This document shows, piece by piece, positions 8,271 through 17,639 of a stretch of 64,000 nucleotides of DNA. Position numbers and translations under genes: made by a program. The notes under the pieces are model-generated. The model was given only the letters and a program-made list of their open reading frames with translations, searched no databases and was not told where the DNA came from. Every line of letters begins with the position of its first letter. Position 1 is the stretch's first letter. This DNA comes from Clostridiales bacterium (lineage in GTDB: Bacteria > Bacillota > Clostridia > Oscillospirales > Oscillospiraceae): assembly GCA_029265405.1 (NCBI GenBank), contig JAJUJI010000002.1, positions 218,680 to 282,679 on the forward strand, in the 5' to 3' direction.

Positions 8271-10028
8271 TCAGAACAGGCCGCTGACCTTGCCGGTGTT
8301 CACATCGATATCGATGCGGCGGTAGGCCGGGTCTGAGCTGGTGCCTGGCATCATGCTGATGGTGCCGGCCATCGGGCAAAGGAACTTGGCGCCGCTGTAT
8401 ATGAGTATATCTCTGATGGGCAGGCGCCAGCCCTTGGGAACGCCCTTCCAATCGGGCTTGTCGGAGAGCGACAGATGCGTCTTGACCATCATGGTGCAGT
8501 AATCGGCGAACTCGGGGTCGGACTCGAAGCGCTCTGCCTTCTCCATTGCCAGAGGCGCCCAATCCACGCCGTCGGCGCCGTAGATTTCCTTGGCTATCAG
8601 CTCTACGCGCTGACGGAGGGGCATTTCGAGAGGATAGAGATACTTGAAGTCGACGGGCTCGTTGCAGGCGTCAACGACGACTCTGGCAAGCTCGAGAGCT
8701 CCCTCGCCGCCTCTTCTCCAGTGGTCGGAAACCGCGCAGCGGACTCCCTGCTCCTTGCACAGCCTGAGGATGAGCTCGTGCTCGGCGTCGGTATCGGTGT
8801 AGAACTTGTTGATGCAGACGACAGGCTTTATGCCGCTTTTCTTGACGTTGTTGACATGGTGGAACAGGTTGGCGCAGCCCTTCTCAAGCAGCTCCAGATT
8901 CTCGTTCTTGTACTCGTCGGGCAGAGGAGCGCCGGCGACGACAGCCGGGCCGCCGCCGTGCATCTTGAGCGCGCGGACCGTGCAGACGATAATGGATACG
9001 TTCGGCTTCAGGCCGCTGAGGCGGCACTTGACGTTCCAGAACTTTTCAAAGCCGATGTCTGCGGCAAAGCCGGACTCCGTTACATGGTAATCAAACAGCT
9101 TGAGGCCGAGGCGGTCGCCTATGATGGAGGACTGGCCGATGGCTATGTTGGCAAAGGGACCGGCGTGCACGAGGCAGGGCTGGTGCTCCACGGTGTAGCA
9201 GAGGGTGGGATTGATGGTGTTGCGCATCCAGGCGGCCATTGCTCCGTCCACCTCAAGGTCCTTGGTGGTGACGCGGTTGCCCTTCTTGTCGTAGGCGACG
9301 GTAATCTTTCCTATCCTCTCGCGCAGATCCTTCAGGTCGCGGGCGATGGACAGTATGGCCATAAGCTCGGATCCGACGGCTATGCCGAACTTGGAGTTCA
9401 TCTCGAAGCCGTCCTTGTCGCCGCCTATGCCAATGCGAATGTTGCGCAGGCACTGGGCGCAGAAGTCTATGACCCAGCCAACCTCGACTCTTTCGGGGTC
9501 GATGTCCAGCCTTTTCAGGCCGCGCTTGGCAAGACCGGCGTCGCTGTAATTGGCCTCGTGCTGCATGCGGGCGTTCAGGGCAACCATCATCAGGTTGTGC
9601 GCGTTCATGATATCGTTGATGTCGCCCGTCAGTCCGAGGGAGAACTCGGTCATGGGCATGAGCAGAGCGTTGCCGCCGCCGGCCGCCGTACCCTTAACGT
9701 TGAAGGTCGGGCCGCCGGAGGGCTGGCGCAGGCAGCCGCCGACGTTTAGGCCGAGCTTGCCGAGGCCTTCAATGATGCCCAGGGAGGTGGTGGACTTGCC
9801 TTCGCCGAGAGGGGTGGGAGTAATAGCGGTCACTTCAATATACTTTCCGTCGGGCTTGTCCTTCAGGCGCTCCATGACCTTCATGAAGTCTATCTTGGGA
9901 GTCTTGCCGTAAGGAATGACTTCGTCGGGGAGCAGTCCCATTTTCCTGGTAAACTCATCGACGCTTGGAAGCGTCTTTTCAGCTTCCTCGGCAATTTGCC
10001 AGTCTTTGTATATGGTCGGGTCAAGCAT
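8271..10028 (-). CDS. fhs: Formate-tetrahydrofolate ligase
   Basis: 585 residues, slightly longer than the common ~557. It uses ATP to join formate to THF in the cytoplasm, the entry step of the methyl branch of the Wood-Ljungdahl pathway, and is reversible during methyl oxidation. The P-loop [12 protein letters not shown] is at residues 70-81, followed by [33 protein letters not shown] and [14 protein letters not shown]; the C-terminus has [21 protein letters not shown] precedes the ATG and a strong sigma-A-like promoter lies 76 nt upstream. First gene of the one-carbon cluster. Confidence 0.97.
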   Translation of the reverse strand: MLDPTIYKDWQIAEEAEKTLPSVDEFTRKMGLLPDEVIPYGKTPKIDFMKVMERLKDKPDGKYIEVTAITPTPLGEGKSTTSLGIIEGLGKLGLNVGGCLRQPSGGPTFNVKGTAAGGGNALLMPMTEFSLGLTGDINDIMNAHNLMMVALNARMQHEANYSDAGLAKRGLKRLDIDPERVEVGWVIDFCAQCLRNIRIGIGGDKDGFEMNSKFGIAVGSELMAILSIARDLKDLRERIGKITVAYDKKGNRVTTKDLEVDGAMAAWMRNTINPTLCYTVEHQPCLVHAGPFANIAIGQSSIIGDRLGLKLFDYHVTESGFAADIGFEKFWNVKCRLSGLKPNVSIIVCTVRALKMHGGGPAVVAGAPLPDEYKNENLELLEKGCANLFHHVNNVKKSGIKPVVCINKFYTDTDAEHELILRLCKEQGVRCAVSDHWRRGGEGALELARVVVDACNEPVDFKYLYPLEMPLRQRVELIAKEIYGADGVDWAPLAMEKAERFESDPEFADYCTMMVKTHLSLSDKPDWKGVPKGWRLPIRDILIYSGAKFLCPMAGTISMMPGTSSDPAYRRIDIDVNTGKVSGLF

Positions 10029-10110
10029 GTTTGGGGTATCCTCCTTGTAAATTTGTTTATATAATGCGAGATTATATAATTTGCATCCTTAGGCATTTTT
10101 TGTCTTAATA

Positions 10111-10139
10111 ATTATACATGTTCGGCTTTTCTTTGTCAA
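10111..10139 (-). promoter_or_regulatory. Predicted sigma-A promoter of fhs
   Basis: On the minus strand TTGACA (10139-10134), a 17-nt spacer and TATAAT (10116-10111), both perfect consensus hexamers. The expected start near 10104 leaves a ~76-nt leader before the fhs ATG. Confidence 0.8.
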
Positions 10140-10482
10140 TTGAGGCCGCTTTGTCACTACCGACAAGAATTATATCCTTAGCAAGCTTTTTACTTGTAAT
10201 TTACACAATGCCGATTTACCGAGGTCAGGGCGCGTTTATATTTTATTAAACTTAATGTTGAATAATCTATGTTAAGCCCAGCCGGAGCTCTTTTATTCTT
10301 TCCCCGCAGCAAGGATAATTGCATGCCTATTGAAGGCTTAAAAGGAATTGCTTGCGATTTATGTATAAATATTAAATTATCAAATAGGTCTATAAAGCAA
10401 ATCAGGGCCTGCATATTTTTGATAAAAATATGCAGGGCGCTTAAAAAGCGCGGCCGCGGCGGGGACGCCGCTCTGCGCGACA

Positions 10483-10509
10483 AAACGCCGCCTAAAAACG
10501 GCGGCGTTT
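10483..10509 (-). terminator. Terminator of gltBD
   Basis: 10-bp perfect stem AAACGCCGCC / GGCGGCGTTT with a 7-nt loop and a TTTT end on the minus strand, 14 bp after the gltD stop. Confidence 0.8.
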
Positions 10510-10522
10510 CGGATGCCTGAAA

Positions 10523-12004
10523 TTAAACTCTGTTGGTATAGCCCATCAGATATTCGTCAACGGCGGCGGCGGCCTCGCGGCCCTCTCGGATAGCCCAAAC
10601 CACAAGCGACTGCCCGCGCCGCATATCGCCTGCGGCAAACACCTTGGGGTTTGCGGTCTGGTAGCCGCCCCTGGTGTCAACGTTTCCCCTTCCGTCCACG
10701 GCCGCGCCGAAGGCCTCGGCCGTTTTCGGGTCGGCCCCTATAAAGCCCGCTGCTATTAGCACGAGCTGGGCTGGCGCCATCCTCTCGCTGCCTTCTACGC
10801 TTACCATATTCAGGCGGCCGGTAGCGGGATCGGTCTTCGGCTCAAGCGAGATAAGCTCCGCTCCGGAAACAAGGCCGGCGGCGTCGGCCGTGAATTTTGT
10901 AACCGTAGTCTGAAATATGCGCGGGTCGCTTCCGAACACGGCGGCTGCCTCCTCCTGGCCGTAGTCCACCTTGTAAAGGCGGGGCCATATGGGCCATTCC
11001 ATGGTTGCGTCCCTGGTTTCGGGCTGCTTTGGCATCATTTCAAGCTGCGTCACCGACCTTGCGCCCTGCCTTATCGCCGTTCCCACGCAGTCGTTGCCGG
11101 TGTCGCCGCCGCCGATGACGAGCACATCCTTGCCCCTTGCGCTATAATCCGGTGCGGGAGGCTTGCCCGAAAGCACGCTTCTTGTCGCCGCGCTCAGGTA
11201 GTCCACGGCAAAATGGATGCCCCGCGCCTCCCTGCCGGGAACCTTTATATCCCTGGTAAGGGCGGTGCCGCAGGCCAGCACTACGGCGTCGTACTCCTTA
11301 AGTATATCCTCAGCCCGGAAGCTTACGCCCGCCTCGCAGCCGGTTTTAAAGACTACGCCCTCATGCTCCATCAGCCTTATCCGGCGCTCGACCACAGCCT
11401 TTTCCAGCTTCATGTTGGGTATGCCGTACATAAGAAGGCCGCCGGGGCGGTCGTTTTTCTCAAATACCGTGACAAGGTGCCCGCGCCTGTTAAGCTGGTC
11501 TGCGGCGGCAAGGCCCGAAGGTCCGGAGCCTATGACCGCCACTTTCTTACCCGTCCTGGCCTTAGGCGGCTTGGGAATAATATAGCCTTCGCGGTAGGCC
11601 GTTTCAACTATATCCAGCTCGTTTTCCTTGATGCTGACCGGCGAGCAGTTCAGCCCGCAGGTGCAGGCCGATTCGCAGGGCGCGGGGCAGACGCGGCCGG
11701 TAAACTCCGGAAAATTATTCGTCTTGCGCAGGCGGCGAACCGCAAGCTCCACATTCCCGGCAAAGAGCAGGTCGTTCCATTCCGGAACAAGGTTTCCGAG
11801 CGGGCAGCCGGAAAGCATTCCGCCTATCATGGCTCCGGACTGGCAGAAGGGCACGCCGCACTCCATGCAGCGGGCCGCCTGCTCCTTTCTTTCCTTCATA
11901 GGCAGCGGCGCGTGAAATTCGTTGAAGTGTTTTATCCTCTCAAGCGGAGACTCGCCCGCATTGTTCTTCCTCTCATATTCCATAAAGCCGGTCGGTTTTC
12001 CCAT
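10523..12004 (-). CDS. gltD: Glutamate synthase small (beta) subunit
   Basis: 493 residues, the standard length. The N-terminal domain binds two 4Fe-4S clusters (CMECGVPFC, GCPLGNLVPEW, GRVCPAPCESACTCG). FAD-binding GSGPSGLAAADQL and NADPH-binding GGGDTGNDCVGTAIRQGA motifs follow; the FAD-closing ATPKVFAAGD-type motif appears as NPKVFAAGDMRRGQSLV. It passes electrons from NADPH to GltB to make glutamate from glutamine and 2-oxoglutarate. It follows gltB by 52 nt with GGAGG before the ATG, so one operon. Confidence 0.96.
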   Translation of the reverse strand: MGKPTGFMEYERKNNAGESPLERIKHFNEFHAPLPMKERKEQAARCMECGVPFCQSGAMIGGMLSGCPLGNLVPEWNDLLFAGNVELAVRRLRKTNNFPEFTGRVCPAPCESACTCGLNCSPVSIKENELDIVETAYREGYIIPKPPKARTGKKVAVIGSGPSGLAAADQLNRRGHLVTVFEKNDRPGGLLMYGIPNMKLEKAVVERRIRLMEHEGVVFKTGCEAGVSFRAEDILKEYDAVVLACGTALTRDIKVPGREARGIHFAVDYLSAATRSVLSGKPPAPDYSARGKDVLVIGGGDTGNDCVGTAIRQGARSVTQLEMMPKQPETRDATMEWPIWPRLYKVDYGQEEAAAVFGSDPRIFQTTVTKFTADAAGLVSGAELISLEPKTDPATGRLNMVSVEGSERMAPAQLVLIAAGFIGADPKTAEAFGAAVDGRGNVDTRGGYQTANPKVFAAGDMRRGQSLVVWAIREGREAAAAVDEYLMGYTNRV

Positions 12005-12056
12005 ATTGGCCTCCTGTATTTATAATTGTCAAGCCTATGTTCATAAAAGGTGCGCT

Positions 12057-15000
12057 TCACTTCTTCGCGTTGGCATAGAAGGCCTGGATAAGCGCTTCCT
12101 CGTGCCCGAGGCCCTTGGCTTCCATGCTCTTTATAGTCGAGAGCATCCTTTCATAGTCATGCGGTATAATTTTCCTGAACTTGGGCAGGTACTCATCAAA
12201 GGAAGCCAGTATGGTTTTGCCCAAAGCGGAGCCGGTCGCCTCGACATGCTCCTCTATCATGGTTTTGAGCTCCTGTACATCCTCCGCTTCGGTGACGTCG
12301 TATACGCTGACAAGCTCCCTGTTGAGCTGCTTGTAAAGCTGGTGGTCCGCGTCTAAGACATAGGCTATGCCTCCGCTCATGCCGGCGGCAAAATTTTTGC
12401 CGGTCTTTCCGAGTATGACCGCGCGGCCGCCGGTCATGTATTCGCAGCCGTGGTCGCCTACTCCCTCGACGACAGCGTAAGCGCCGGAATTCCTTACGCA
12501 GAACCGCTCGCCCGCCACGCCGCGGATGAAGGCCTTGCCTCCGGTGGCTCCGTATAGGGCTACGTTTCCTATGACTATGTTTTCCTCGGGCTTGAATTTC
12601 GAGCCCTTGGGCGGGTATATTATAAGCTTTCCTCCCGAAAGGCCCTTTCCGAAGTAGTCGTTGGCGTCGCCTTCAACCTCAAGAGTCAGGCCTTTGGGGA
12701 TGAAGGCTCCGAAGCTCTGCCCGGCGCTGCCCCTGCAGCGCACGGTAAAGGCGTCCTCCTCAAGGCTTTTGCCGTAGCGCCTCGTTATCTCGGAGCCCAG
12801 TATGGTTCCGAAGGCCCTGTCGGTATTGCTTATTTCAAGCTCCAGGTCTACCCTGCCCTTTTCCTCCAGCTCCTTGAGCTTCGGCAGCAGCACGGTCATG
12901 TCCTTTGTTTTTTCAAGCTCGAAATCGTAGACGTCCTTCGGGTCAAAGGTGCGCTTTTCACCGCTGCCCTCAAACTCGTTGGCAAGTATCCTTGAAAAAT
13001 CCAGGCCTCTGGCCTTGGCCTCGCGCTCCCGCACGGCTATAAGGTCGGTCCTGCCGACTAGCTCGTCTACCGTCCTTACGCCGAGCGCCGCCATATACTC
13101 CCTAAGCTCCTGCGCAACAAAGCGCATGAAGTTTTCCACATATTCCGGTTTGCCTATAAAGCGCTTTCTCAGCTCCGGATTCTGCGTCGCCACGCCCATG
13201 GGGCAGGTATCCAGATTGCAGACGCGCATCATTACGCAGCCCATGGTTATAAGCGGAGCGGTGGCAAAGCCGAATTCCTCGGCGCCAAGCATGGCGGCTA
13301 TCAGGACGTCGAAGCCGGTCATGAGCTTGCCGTCGGTTTCAAGGCGCACCTTGGAGCGCAGGCCGTTGCGCATTAGAGTCTGATGCGTCTCCGATATGCC
13401 GAGCTCCCAGGGAAGCCCGGCGTGGTGGATGGAGCTGCGGGGCGCGGCCCCGGTTCCCCCGTCATAGCCCGAGATGAGTATAAGACCCGCGCCGCCCTTG
13501 GCTACGCCTGAGGCTATCGTGCCTACGCCCGCCTCGGATACAAGCTTTACGCTTATTCTCGCGCCGGTGTTGGCGTTTTTAAGGTCATATATAAGCTGAG
13601 CCAGATCCTCTATCGAGTATATGTCATGGTGGGGCGGCGGGGATATCAGGCTCACGCCGGGAGTTGAATTTCTGGTGTCTCCAATCCAGGGATAGACCTT
13701 TCTTCCGGGCAGATGCCCTCCCTCGCCGGGCTTTGCCCCCTGGGCCATTTTTATCTGTAGCTCCTGCGCGCTGACAAGGTATTCCGAATCTACGCCGAAG
13801 CGGCCTGAAGCAACCTGTTTTATGGCCGAGTTGCGGTTTTCCCCGTCCGGCCCGGGCCCTCTCATGCGCTCGCTCCTCTCGCCGCCCTCGCCGCTGTTGG
13901 ACTTGCCCTTAAGGCGGTTCATGGCGATGGCAAGCGTTTCATGGGCCTCCTGAGATATGGAGCCGTAGGACATTGCGCCCGTCTTGAAGCGCTTGACTAT
14001 CTCCTCAACCGGTTCGACCTCGTCAATCGGTATGCCTTTTTCCGGATACTTCAGGTCAAAAAGGCCCCTGATGAGGGTATGCCGCTGCTCCTCCCGAACC
14101 GCTTGGGAGTACTGCTTAAACAGCCCGTAATCGCCGTATTTTGTCGAGCGCTGGAGCAGCTGTATCGTCACAGGATTGTACAGATGCCTTTCCTCTCGGG
14201 AGCGCATGGTGTGATTTCCGACGGTATCCAGCGTAAGGTCGTTTTCCAGTCCAAGCGGGTCGAAGGCTCTGGAGTGACGCGCTTTTGTCTGCCTCTCCAG
14301 CTCCTCCAGGCTTATGCCCCCTATGCGGCTGACAGTGTCGGGGAAAAAGCTCTCTTGCAGGTCAGGACCTATTCCGACTGCCTCGAAAATTTTAGCGCCC
14401 ATGTAGGACTGGATTGTGGAAATGCCCATTTTGGAGGCGATTTTCAATATTCCGTGCAGTATGGCCGCGTTGTAGGAATCGACAGCCGCGTAAAAGTCTT
14501 TGTCAAGCAGCCCTTCCTCTATGAGCTGATGTATGGTTTCGTGGGCAAGGTAGGGATTTACCGCTGATGCGCCGTAGCCCAGGAGCGTGGCGAAATGGTG
14601 CACGTCCCTCGGCTCGCCTGTTTCCAGCACCAGGGACAGCGAGGTGCGCTTTTTGGCCTTTACAAGATGCTGCTGCAGGGCTGCGGTAGCCAGCAGCGAC
14701 GGGATTGCCGCGTGCTTGGCGTCCACTCCCCTGTCGGATACGACTATTATATTGACTCCCTCGGCGTGTATCCTGTCGGCGTCAAGGCAGAGCCTGTCTA
14801 TGGCGTCCTTAAGCGGCATGTCTACGGGAAAGACGGACGAAATCACTCCGGCCTTCAGACCCGGCAGGTCGAGCGCCTTTATCTTGAGCATGTCTGTATT
14901 GGTCAGAATGGGGTTGTTGATTTTAAGCATGCGGCAGTTCTCGGCCCTTGGGCTGAGCAGGTTGCCGGCCGTACCCAAATATACGTTTGTGGCGGTGACT

Positions 15001-16580
15001 ATTTCCTCCCTCAGGGCGTCTATGGGCGGGTTTGTGACCTGAGCGAAAAGCTGCTTGAAATAATTGAAAAGCGGCTGGTTCATATCCGACAGTACGGCCA
15101 GCGGCGAGTCCACGCCCATGGCTCCGGTAGGCTCATCCCCGCTGGACGCCATCGGAAGTATGGATTTCCTGTATTCCTCATAGGTATAGCCGAAGGCCTT
15201 CTGCAGTCTTGCGCGCAGCTCCGGCTCGGCAACCGGCACTTTTTTATTTGGTATTTTCAGATCCTTCAATTCCTTGAGATTCATGTCGAGCCATTCCCCG
15301 TATGGATAGCGGCTCGCGTAATCCTCCTTAAGGTCCTCGTCGGCTATAATCCTGCCCTTAACAGTATCCACCAGCAGCATCCTTCCGGGACGCAGCCTGT
15401 CCTTTTGCAGCACCGACTCAGGAGAAACGTCCATGACTCCCACCTCGGAGGCGAGTATAAGCTGATCCTCCAGCACGTAATACCTGGATGGGCGAAGCCC
15501 GTTTCTGTCCAGAACGGCCCCCATTACGTCGCCGTCGCTGAAGAGTATGGAGGCGGGCCCGTCCCACGGCTCCAATATGGTGGAATAATACTGGAAAAAG
15601 TCCTTTTTGGACTGCTTCATGGCCTTGTCGTTTATCCACGGCTCCGGTATTGTCACGGCGACAGCGAGAGGCAGCTCCATGCCGCTCATTACGAGAAACT
15701 CAAGCGCGTTGTCCAGCATGGCCGAATCGGAGCCGTCCCTGTCGATTATCGGCATGACCTTGGACATCTGGCCCTTCATGCAGTCCGACTGCAATATCTC
15801 CTCCCTCGCCGACATCTTGTCCACATTGCCGCGTATCGTGTTTATCTCGCCGTTATGGACTATAAAGCGGTTGGGATGCGCGCGCAGCCAGCTTGGGTTG
15901 GTGTTTGTGCTGAAGCGGGAGTGCACAAGAGCTATGGCCGACTCGTAGTCCTCATCCTGAAGATCATCAAAGAAGCTCCTCAACTGGCCGACAAGGAACA
16001 TGCCCTTATATACTATGGTTCGGCTGGACATGGACACCACATAGGCGTCCCTGTTTTGCCGCTCAAACACCCTGCGGGCGATATACAGCCTGCGGTCAAA
16101 ATCGACTCCCTTGGCCACGCCCTCCGGCTTTTTTATAAAGCATTGCATAATGCAAGGCATGCTGGCAAGAGCCTTAGAGCCCAGTATCTCAGGATGCGTC
16201 GGCACAGTCCTCCAGCCTAAAAAGTCCATGCCCTCTAAACGGACGGTTTCCTCCAACAGCTTTTGGGCGACAAGGCGCTTTTTCTCATCCTGGGGCAGAA
16301 AAAACATCCCGACGCCATATTCGCGGGGGGCGCCCAGCCTTATTCCCAGCTCGCCAGCCGCTTTTGAAAAGTATTTATGTGAAATCTGCAATAAAATGCC
16401 GACGCCGTCGCCCGTCCTTCCCTCGGCATCCTTGCCGGCCCTGTGCGCAAGGTTTTCAACGATCTTAAGCGCGTTGTCGACCGTGGCGTGAGTCTGGACG
16501 CCCTTTATGTTTACTACGGCGCCTATTCCGCAGTTGTCGTGCTCGAATCGCTGGTCATACAGCCCGTTGTTGCTTGACAT
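12057..16580 (-). CDS. gltB: Glutamate synthase large (alpha) subunit
   Basis: 1507 residues. It begins with a short propeptide ahead of the nucleophile in FEHDNCGIGAVVNIKG (Cys17 after processing), the class II glutamine amidotransferase domain. A central domain, the FMN-binding synthase domain (GEGGERSERMRGPGPDGENRNSAIKQVASGRFGV ... SGYDGGTGAAPRSSIHHAGLPWE), the 3Fe-4S motif CNLDTCPMGVATQNPELR and a C-terminal GXGXG beta-helix (GDHGCEYMTGGRAVILGKTGKNFAAGMSGG) follow in normal order. It forms the ammonia-channelling glutamate synthase with GltD. A 400-bp leader with a terminator-like hairpin precedes it. Confidence 0.97.
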   Translation of the reverse strand: MSSNNGLYDQRFEHDNCGIGAVVNIKGVQTHATVDNALKIVENLAHRAGKDAEGRTGDGVGILLQISHKYFSKAAGELGIRLGAPREYGVGMFFLPQDEKKRLVAQKLLEETVRLEGMDFLGWRTVPTHPEILGSKALASMPCIMQCFIKKPEGVAKGVDFDRRLYIARRVFERQNRDAYVVSMSSRTIVYKGMFLVGQLRSFFDDLQDEDYESAIALVHSRFSTNTNPSWLRAHPNRFIVHNGEINTIRGNVDKMSAREEILQSDCMKGQMSKVMPIIDRDGSDSAMLDNALEFLVMSGMELPLAVAVTIPEPWINDKAMKQSKKDFFQYYSTILEPWDGPASILFSDGDVMGAVLDRNGLRPSRYYVLEDQLILASEVGVMDVSPESVLQKDRLRPGRMLLVDTVKGRIIADEDLKEDYASRYPYGEWLDMNLKELKDLKIPNKKVPVAEPELRARLQKAFGYTYEEYRKSILPMASSGDEPTGAMGVDSPLAVLSDMNQPLFNYFKQLFAQVTNPPIDALREEIVTATNVYLGTAGNLLSPRAENCRMLKINNPILTNTDMLKIKALDLPGLKAGVISSVFPVDMPLKDAIDRLCLDADRIHAEGVNIIVVSDRGVDAKHAAIPSLLATAALQQHLVKAKKRTSLSLVLETGEPRDVHHFATLLGYGASAVNPYLAHETIHQLIEEGLLDKDFYAAVDSYNAAILHGILKIASKMGISTIQSYMGAKIFEAVGIGPDLQESFFPDTVSRIGGISLEELERQTKARHSRAFDPLGLENDLTLDTVGNHTMRSREERHLYNPVTIQLLQRSTKYGDYGLFKQYSQAVREEQRHTLIRGLFDLKYPEKGIPIDEVEPVEEIVKRFKTGAMSYGSISQEAHETLAIAMNRLKGKSNSGEGGERSERMRGPGPDGENRNSAIKQVASGRFGVDSEYLVSAQELQIKMAQGAKPGEGGHLPGRKVYPWIGDTRNSTPGVSLISPPPHHDIYSIEDLAQLIYDLKNANTGARISVKLVSEAGVGTIASGVAKGGAGLILISGYDGGTGAAPRSSIHHAGLPWELGISETHQTLMRNGLRSKVRLETDGKLMTGFDVLIAAMLGAEEFGFATAPLITMGCVMMRVCNLDTCPMGVATQNPELRKRFIGKPEYVENFMRFVAQELREYMAALGVRTVDELVGRTDLIAVREREAKARGLDFSRILANEFEGSGEKRTFDPKDVYDFELEKTKDMTVLLPKLKELEEKGRVDLELEISNTDRAFGTILGSEITRRYGKSLEEDAFTVRCRGSAGQSFGAFIPKGLTLEVEGDANDYFGKGLSGGKLIIYPPKGSKFKPEENIVIGNVALYGATGGKAFIRGVAGERFCVRNSGAYAVVEGVGDHGCEYMTGGRAVILGKTGKNFAAGMSGGIAYVLDADHQLYKQLNRELVSVYDVTEAEDVQELKTMIEEHVEATGSALGKTILASFDEYLPKFRKIIPHDYERMLSTIKSMEAKGLGHEEALIQAFYANAKK

Positions 16581-16994
16581 TTAACTATCAACCCTTCTTT
16601 GAATCTTCGCCTATAGCGATAAAAAAAAGGACGCGCCCTCCAGACCGCAATCCATGCGGCTGTCGGGAGCACCCTTGCCCCTGCATACAAGAATACGAAA
16701 CACTTGCAGGAAAGTCAATAGCGGATGCAACGAATAATCGCGCAAAAATCGGGCTTTTTATGTTAAGCTGCCGGGATTTAACATACAGGTTTCATTTTAT
16801 TTCAAATATTACGCGTCGGCGCTGGTTGTATTTAACATCATGAATTAAGCGGCATGCACAAATTTCGTTTTTTTTATATTTGCCCGGCTTTTGAAGGCCA
16901 GTCACTTTTTACCGCCCCGCGGAATAGGATGTTCCGACACTAGTCGCCCGGCTGCCGGGCGTTGTGCAATCCATATGTTATGACGGAGGTTTAA
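16581..16994. other. Divergent intergenic region between gltB and the cotJ operon
   Basis: 414 bp. The left part encodes the putative gltB leader. The right part is AT-rich, with a small hairpin GCCCGGC-TGC-GCCGGGC-like dyad around 16946-16960, and the cotJA-B ribosome site CGGAGG at 16984-16989. I could not place a convincing sporulation-sigma promoter. A plus-strand frame at 16574-16843 is not supported by a ribosome site or by its composition. Confidence 0.5.
16621..16676 (-). promoter_or_regulatory. Possible attenuator/terminator hairpin in the gltB leader
   Basis: On the minus strand a branched hairpin (an outer AAGG/CCTT stem with GC pairs, an inner CCGCA/TGCGG hairpin) is followed by eight consecutive T residues (complement of 16621-16628). 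It sits about 40 nt before gltB. A second imperfect stem (CTGCAAG/CTTGCAG with a bulge) lies further upstream at 16681-16709. It matches no riboswitch class I can name. Premature termination control is an inference. Confidence 0.4.
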
Positions 16995-17489
16995 ATGGAA
17001 GAGAAATCAGGCTTTGTGAATGCAGGCTGTGATTATAAAAACGGTTCACTTAACGAGTGCATGCCACTGGCTGTGGCTTACGTGCCCTTTCAGCAGGAAG
17101 GCTCGCCTCAATATAAGGGACAGGACGCGCTGGCGCGCGGCACCCTTTTTCCGGGCCTTGACCTGCCGTGGAAAAACGTTGTAAATGAAAAGGCCGGAGC
17201 CGGTGTGGACACTCCCCTTGGAGAGCTGATGACGCTCTGCTTTATTCTGAACGAGCTGGGCCTGTATCTTGATACCCACAGGAATGACAAGGAAGCTCTC
17301 GACATGTACGTCAAATATTCCGAGCTTTACAAAAAAGGAGCCGAAGCCTTCGCAAAGCGCTACGGGCCGCTTACCCAGTCCCAGGTGACGGCGGAGGGCT
17401 ATACCTGGCTCAACAGCCCCTGGCCCTGGGAATATCATAGCTGGAGCGCGCCGACTGGCGAACTCGAAGCGGAAAGGACGGCTGTCTGA
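16995..17489 (+). CDS. Spore coat protein, CotJA-CotJB fusion
   Basis: 164 residues in one uninterrupted frame. Residues ~22-60 (MPLAVAYVPFQ ... ALARGTLFPGLDLPWK) match CotJA. Residues ~73-150 (LGELMTLCFILNELGLYLDTHRND ... YGPLTQ ... WLNSPWPWEY) match CotJB. These are normally two adjacent small genes. The proteins belong to the inner spore-coat CotJ complex made in the mother cell. CGGAGG lies 6 nt before the ATG. The stop overlaps the cotJC start (TGATG), as expected for the cotJABC operon. Confidence 0.88.
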   Translation: MEEKSGFVNAGCDYKNGSLNECMPLAVAYVPFQQEGSPQYKGQDALARGTLFPGLDLPWKNVVNEKAGAGVDTPLGELMTLCFILNELGLYLDTHRNDKEALDMYVKYSELYKKGAEAFAKRYGPLTQSQVTAEGYTWLNSPWPWEYHSWSAPTGELEAERTAV

Positions 17490-17580
17490 TGTTTATATAC
17501 GAAAAAAAGCTGCAATATCCGATAAAAATAAAGAACACAAACCCAAGGCTCGCGGGAATAATAATCAGCCAATACGGTGG
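17489..17580 (+). pseudogene. cotJC: cotJC 5' fragment (codons 1-30), interrupted by an intervening element
   Basis: Starts at an ATG overlapping the cotJA-B stop. MFIYEKKLQYPIKIKN followed by NPRLAGIIISQYG is the N-terminus of CotJC, the Mn-catalase-like coat protein. Similarity ends at Gly30-Gly31 (17579-17581); beyond that the frame runs to 17749 as unrelated sequence. The remaining 168 codons are at 49112-49618 on the same strand and in the same phase. This fragment alone carries none of the predicted metal ligands. It is labelled pseudogene only because it is incomplete in this arrangement. I interpret it as one half of a gene reconstituted by excision. Confidence 0.9.
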
Positions 17581-17600
17581 ACCGTATTCCGTCGGGCTAC
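17560..17600 (+). other. Left junction (attL) of the cotJC intervening element
   Basis: cotJC half-site up to AATACGGT, central GG (17579-17580), then the element half-site ACCGTATTCCGTCGGGCTAC (17581-17600). AATACGGTGG (17571-17580) is repeated directly at 49104-49113. The element half-site is the inverted counterpart of the right-end half-site (18 of 20 positions). A symmetric site around a 2-bp centre is the hallmark of serine integrase crossover sites. Confidence 0.85.
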
Positions 17601-17639
17601 AACTCCGCAAGCCGCGGGATTATGCCATAAAACGTTTTG

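Larger units (their letters stand above)
10029..10522. other. Intergenic region between fhs and gltD
   Basis: AT-rich, 494 bp. It holds the fhs promoter at its left side, a perfect 13-bp inverted repeat (10408-10420 with 10424-10436, 3-nt loop), a small GCGC(T)T hairpin after it and the gltD terminator at its right. A 97-codon minus-strand frame (10190-10483) has no ribosome site or recognisable sequence and was not called. Confidence 0.6.

Noticed and set aside
10408..10436. Perfect 13-bp inverted repeat as an insertion-sequence end or attachment site
   Set aside because: Single copy with no transposase or second copy seen; more likely an RNA hairpin in the gltD downstream region.
10190..10483. 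97-codon minus-strand frame in the fhs-gltD gap
   Set aside because: No ribosome site, atypical composition, and it spans a hairpin; more likely non-coding.
14595..16220. 541-codon plus-strand frame opposite gltB, and similar long frames opposite fhs (8475-9749) and the ABC transporter (28272-29837)
   Set aside because: They lie wholly antisense to clear genes, have no recognisable sequence or ribosome site, and arise from GC-rich codon structure.
16972..16980. CATATGTTA as a sigma-K -10 box for cotJAB
   Set aside because: It fits the -10 pattern, but there is no -35 match and the start site would fall on the ribosome-binding site.
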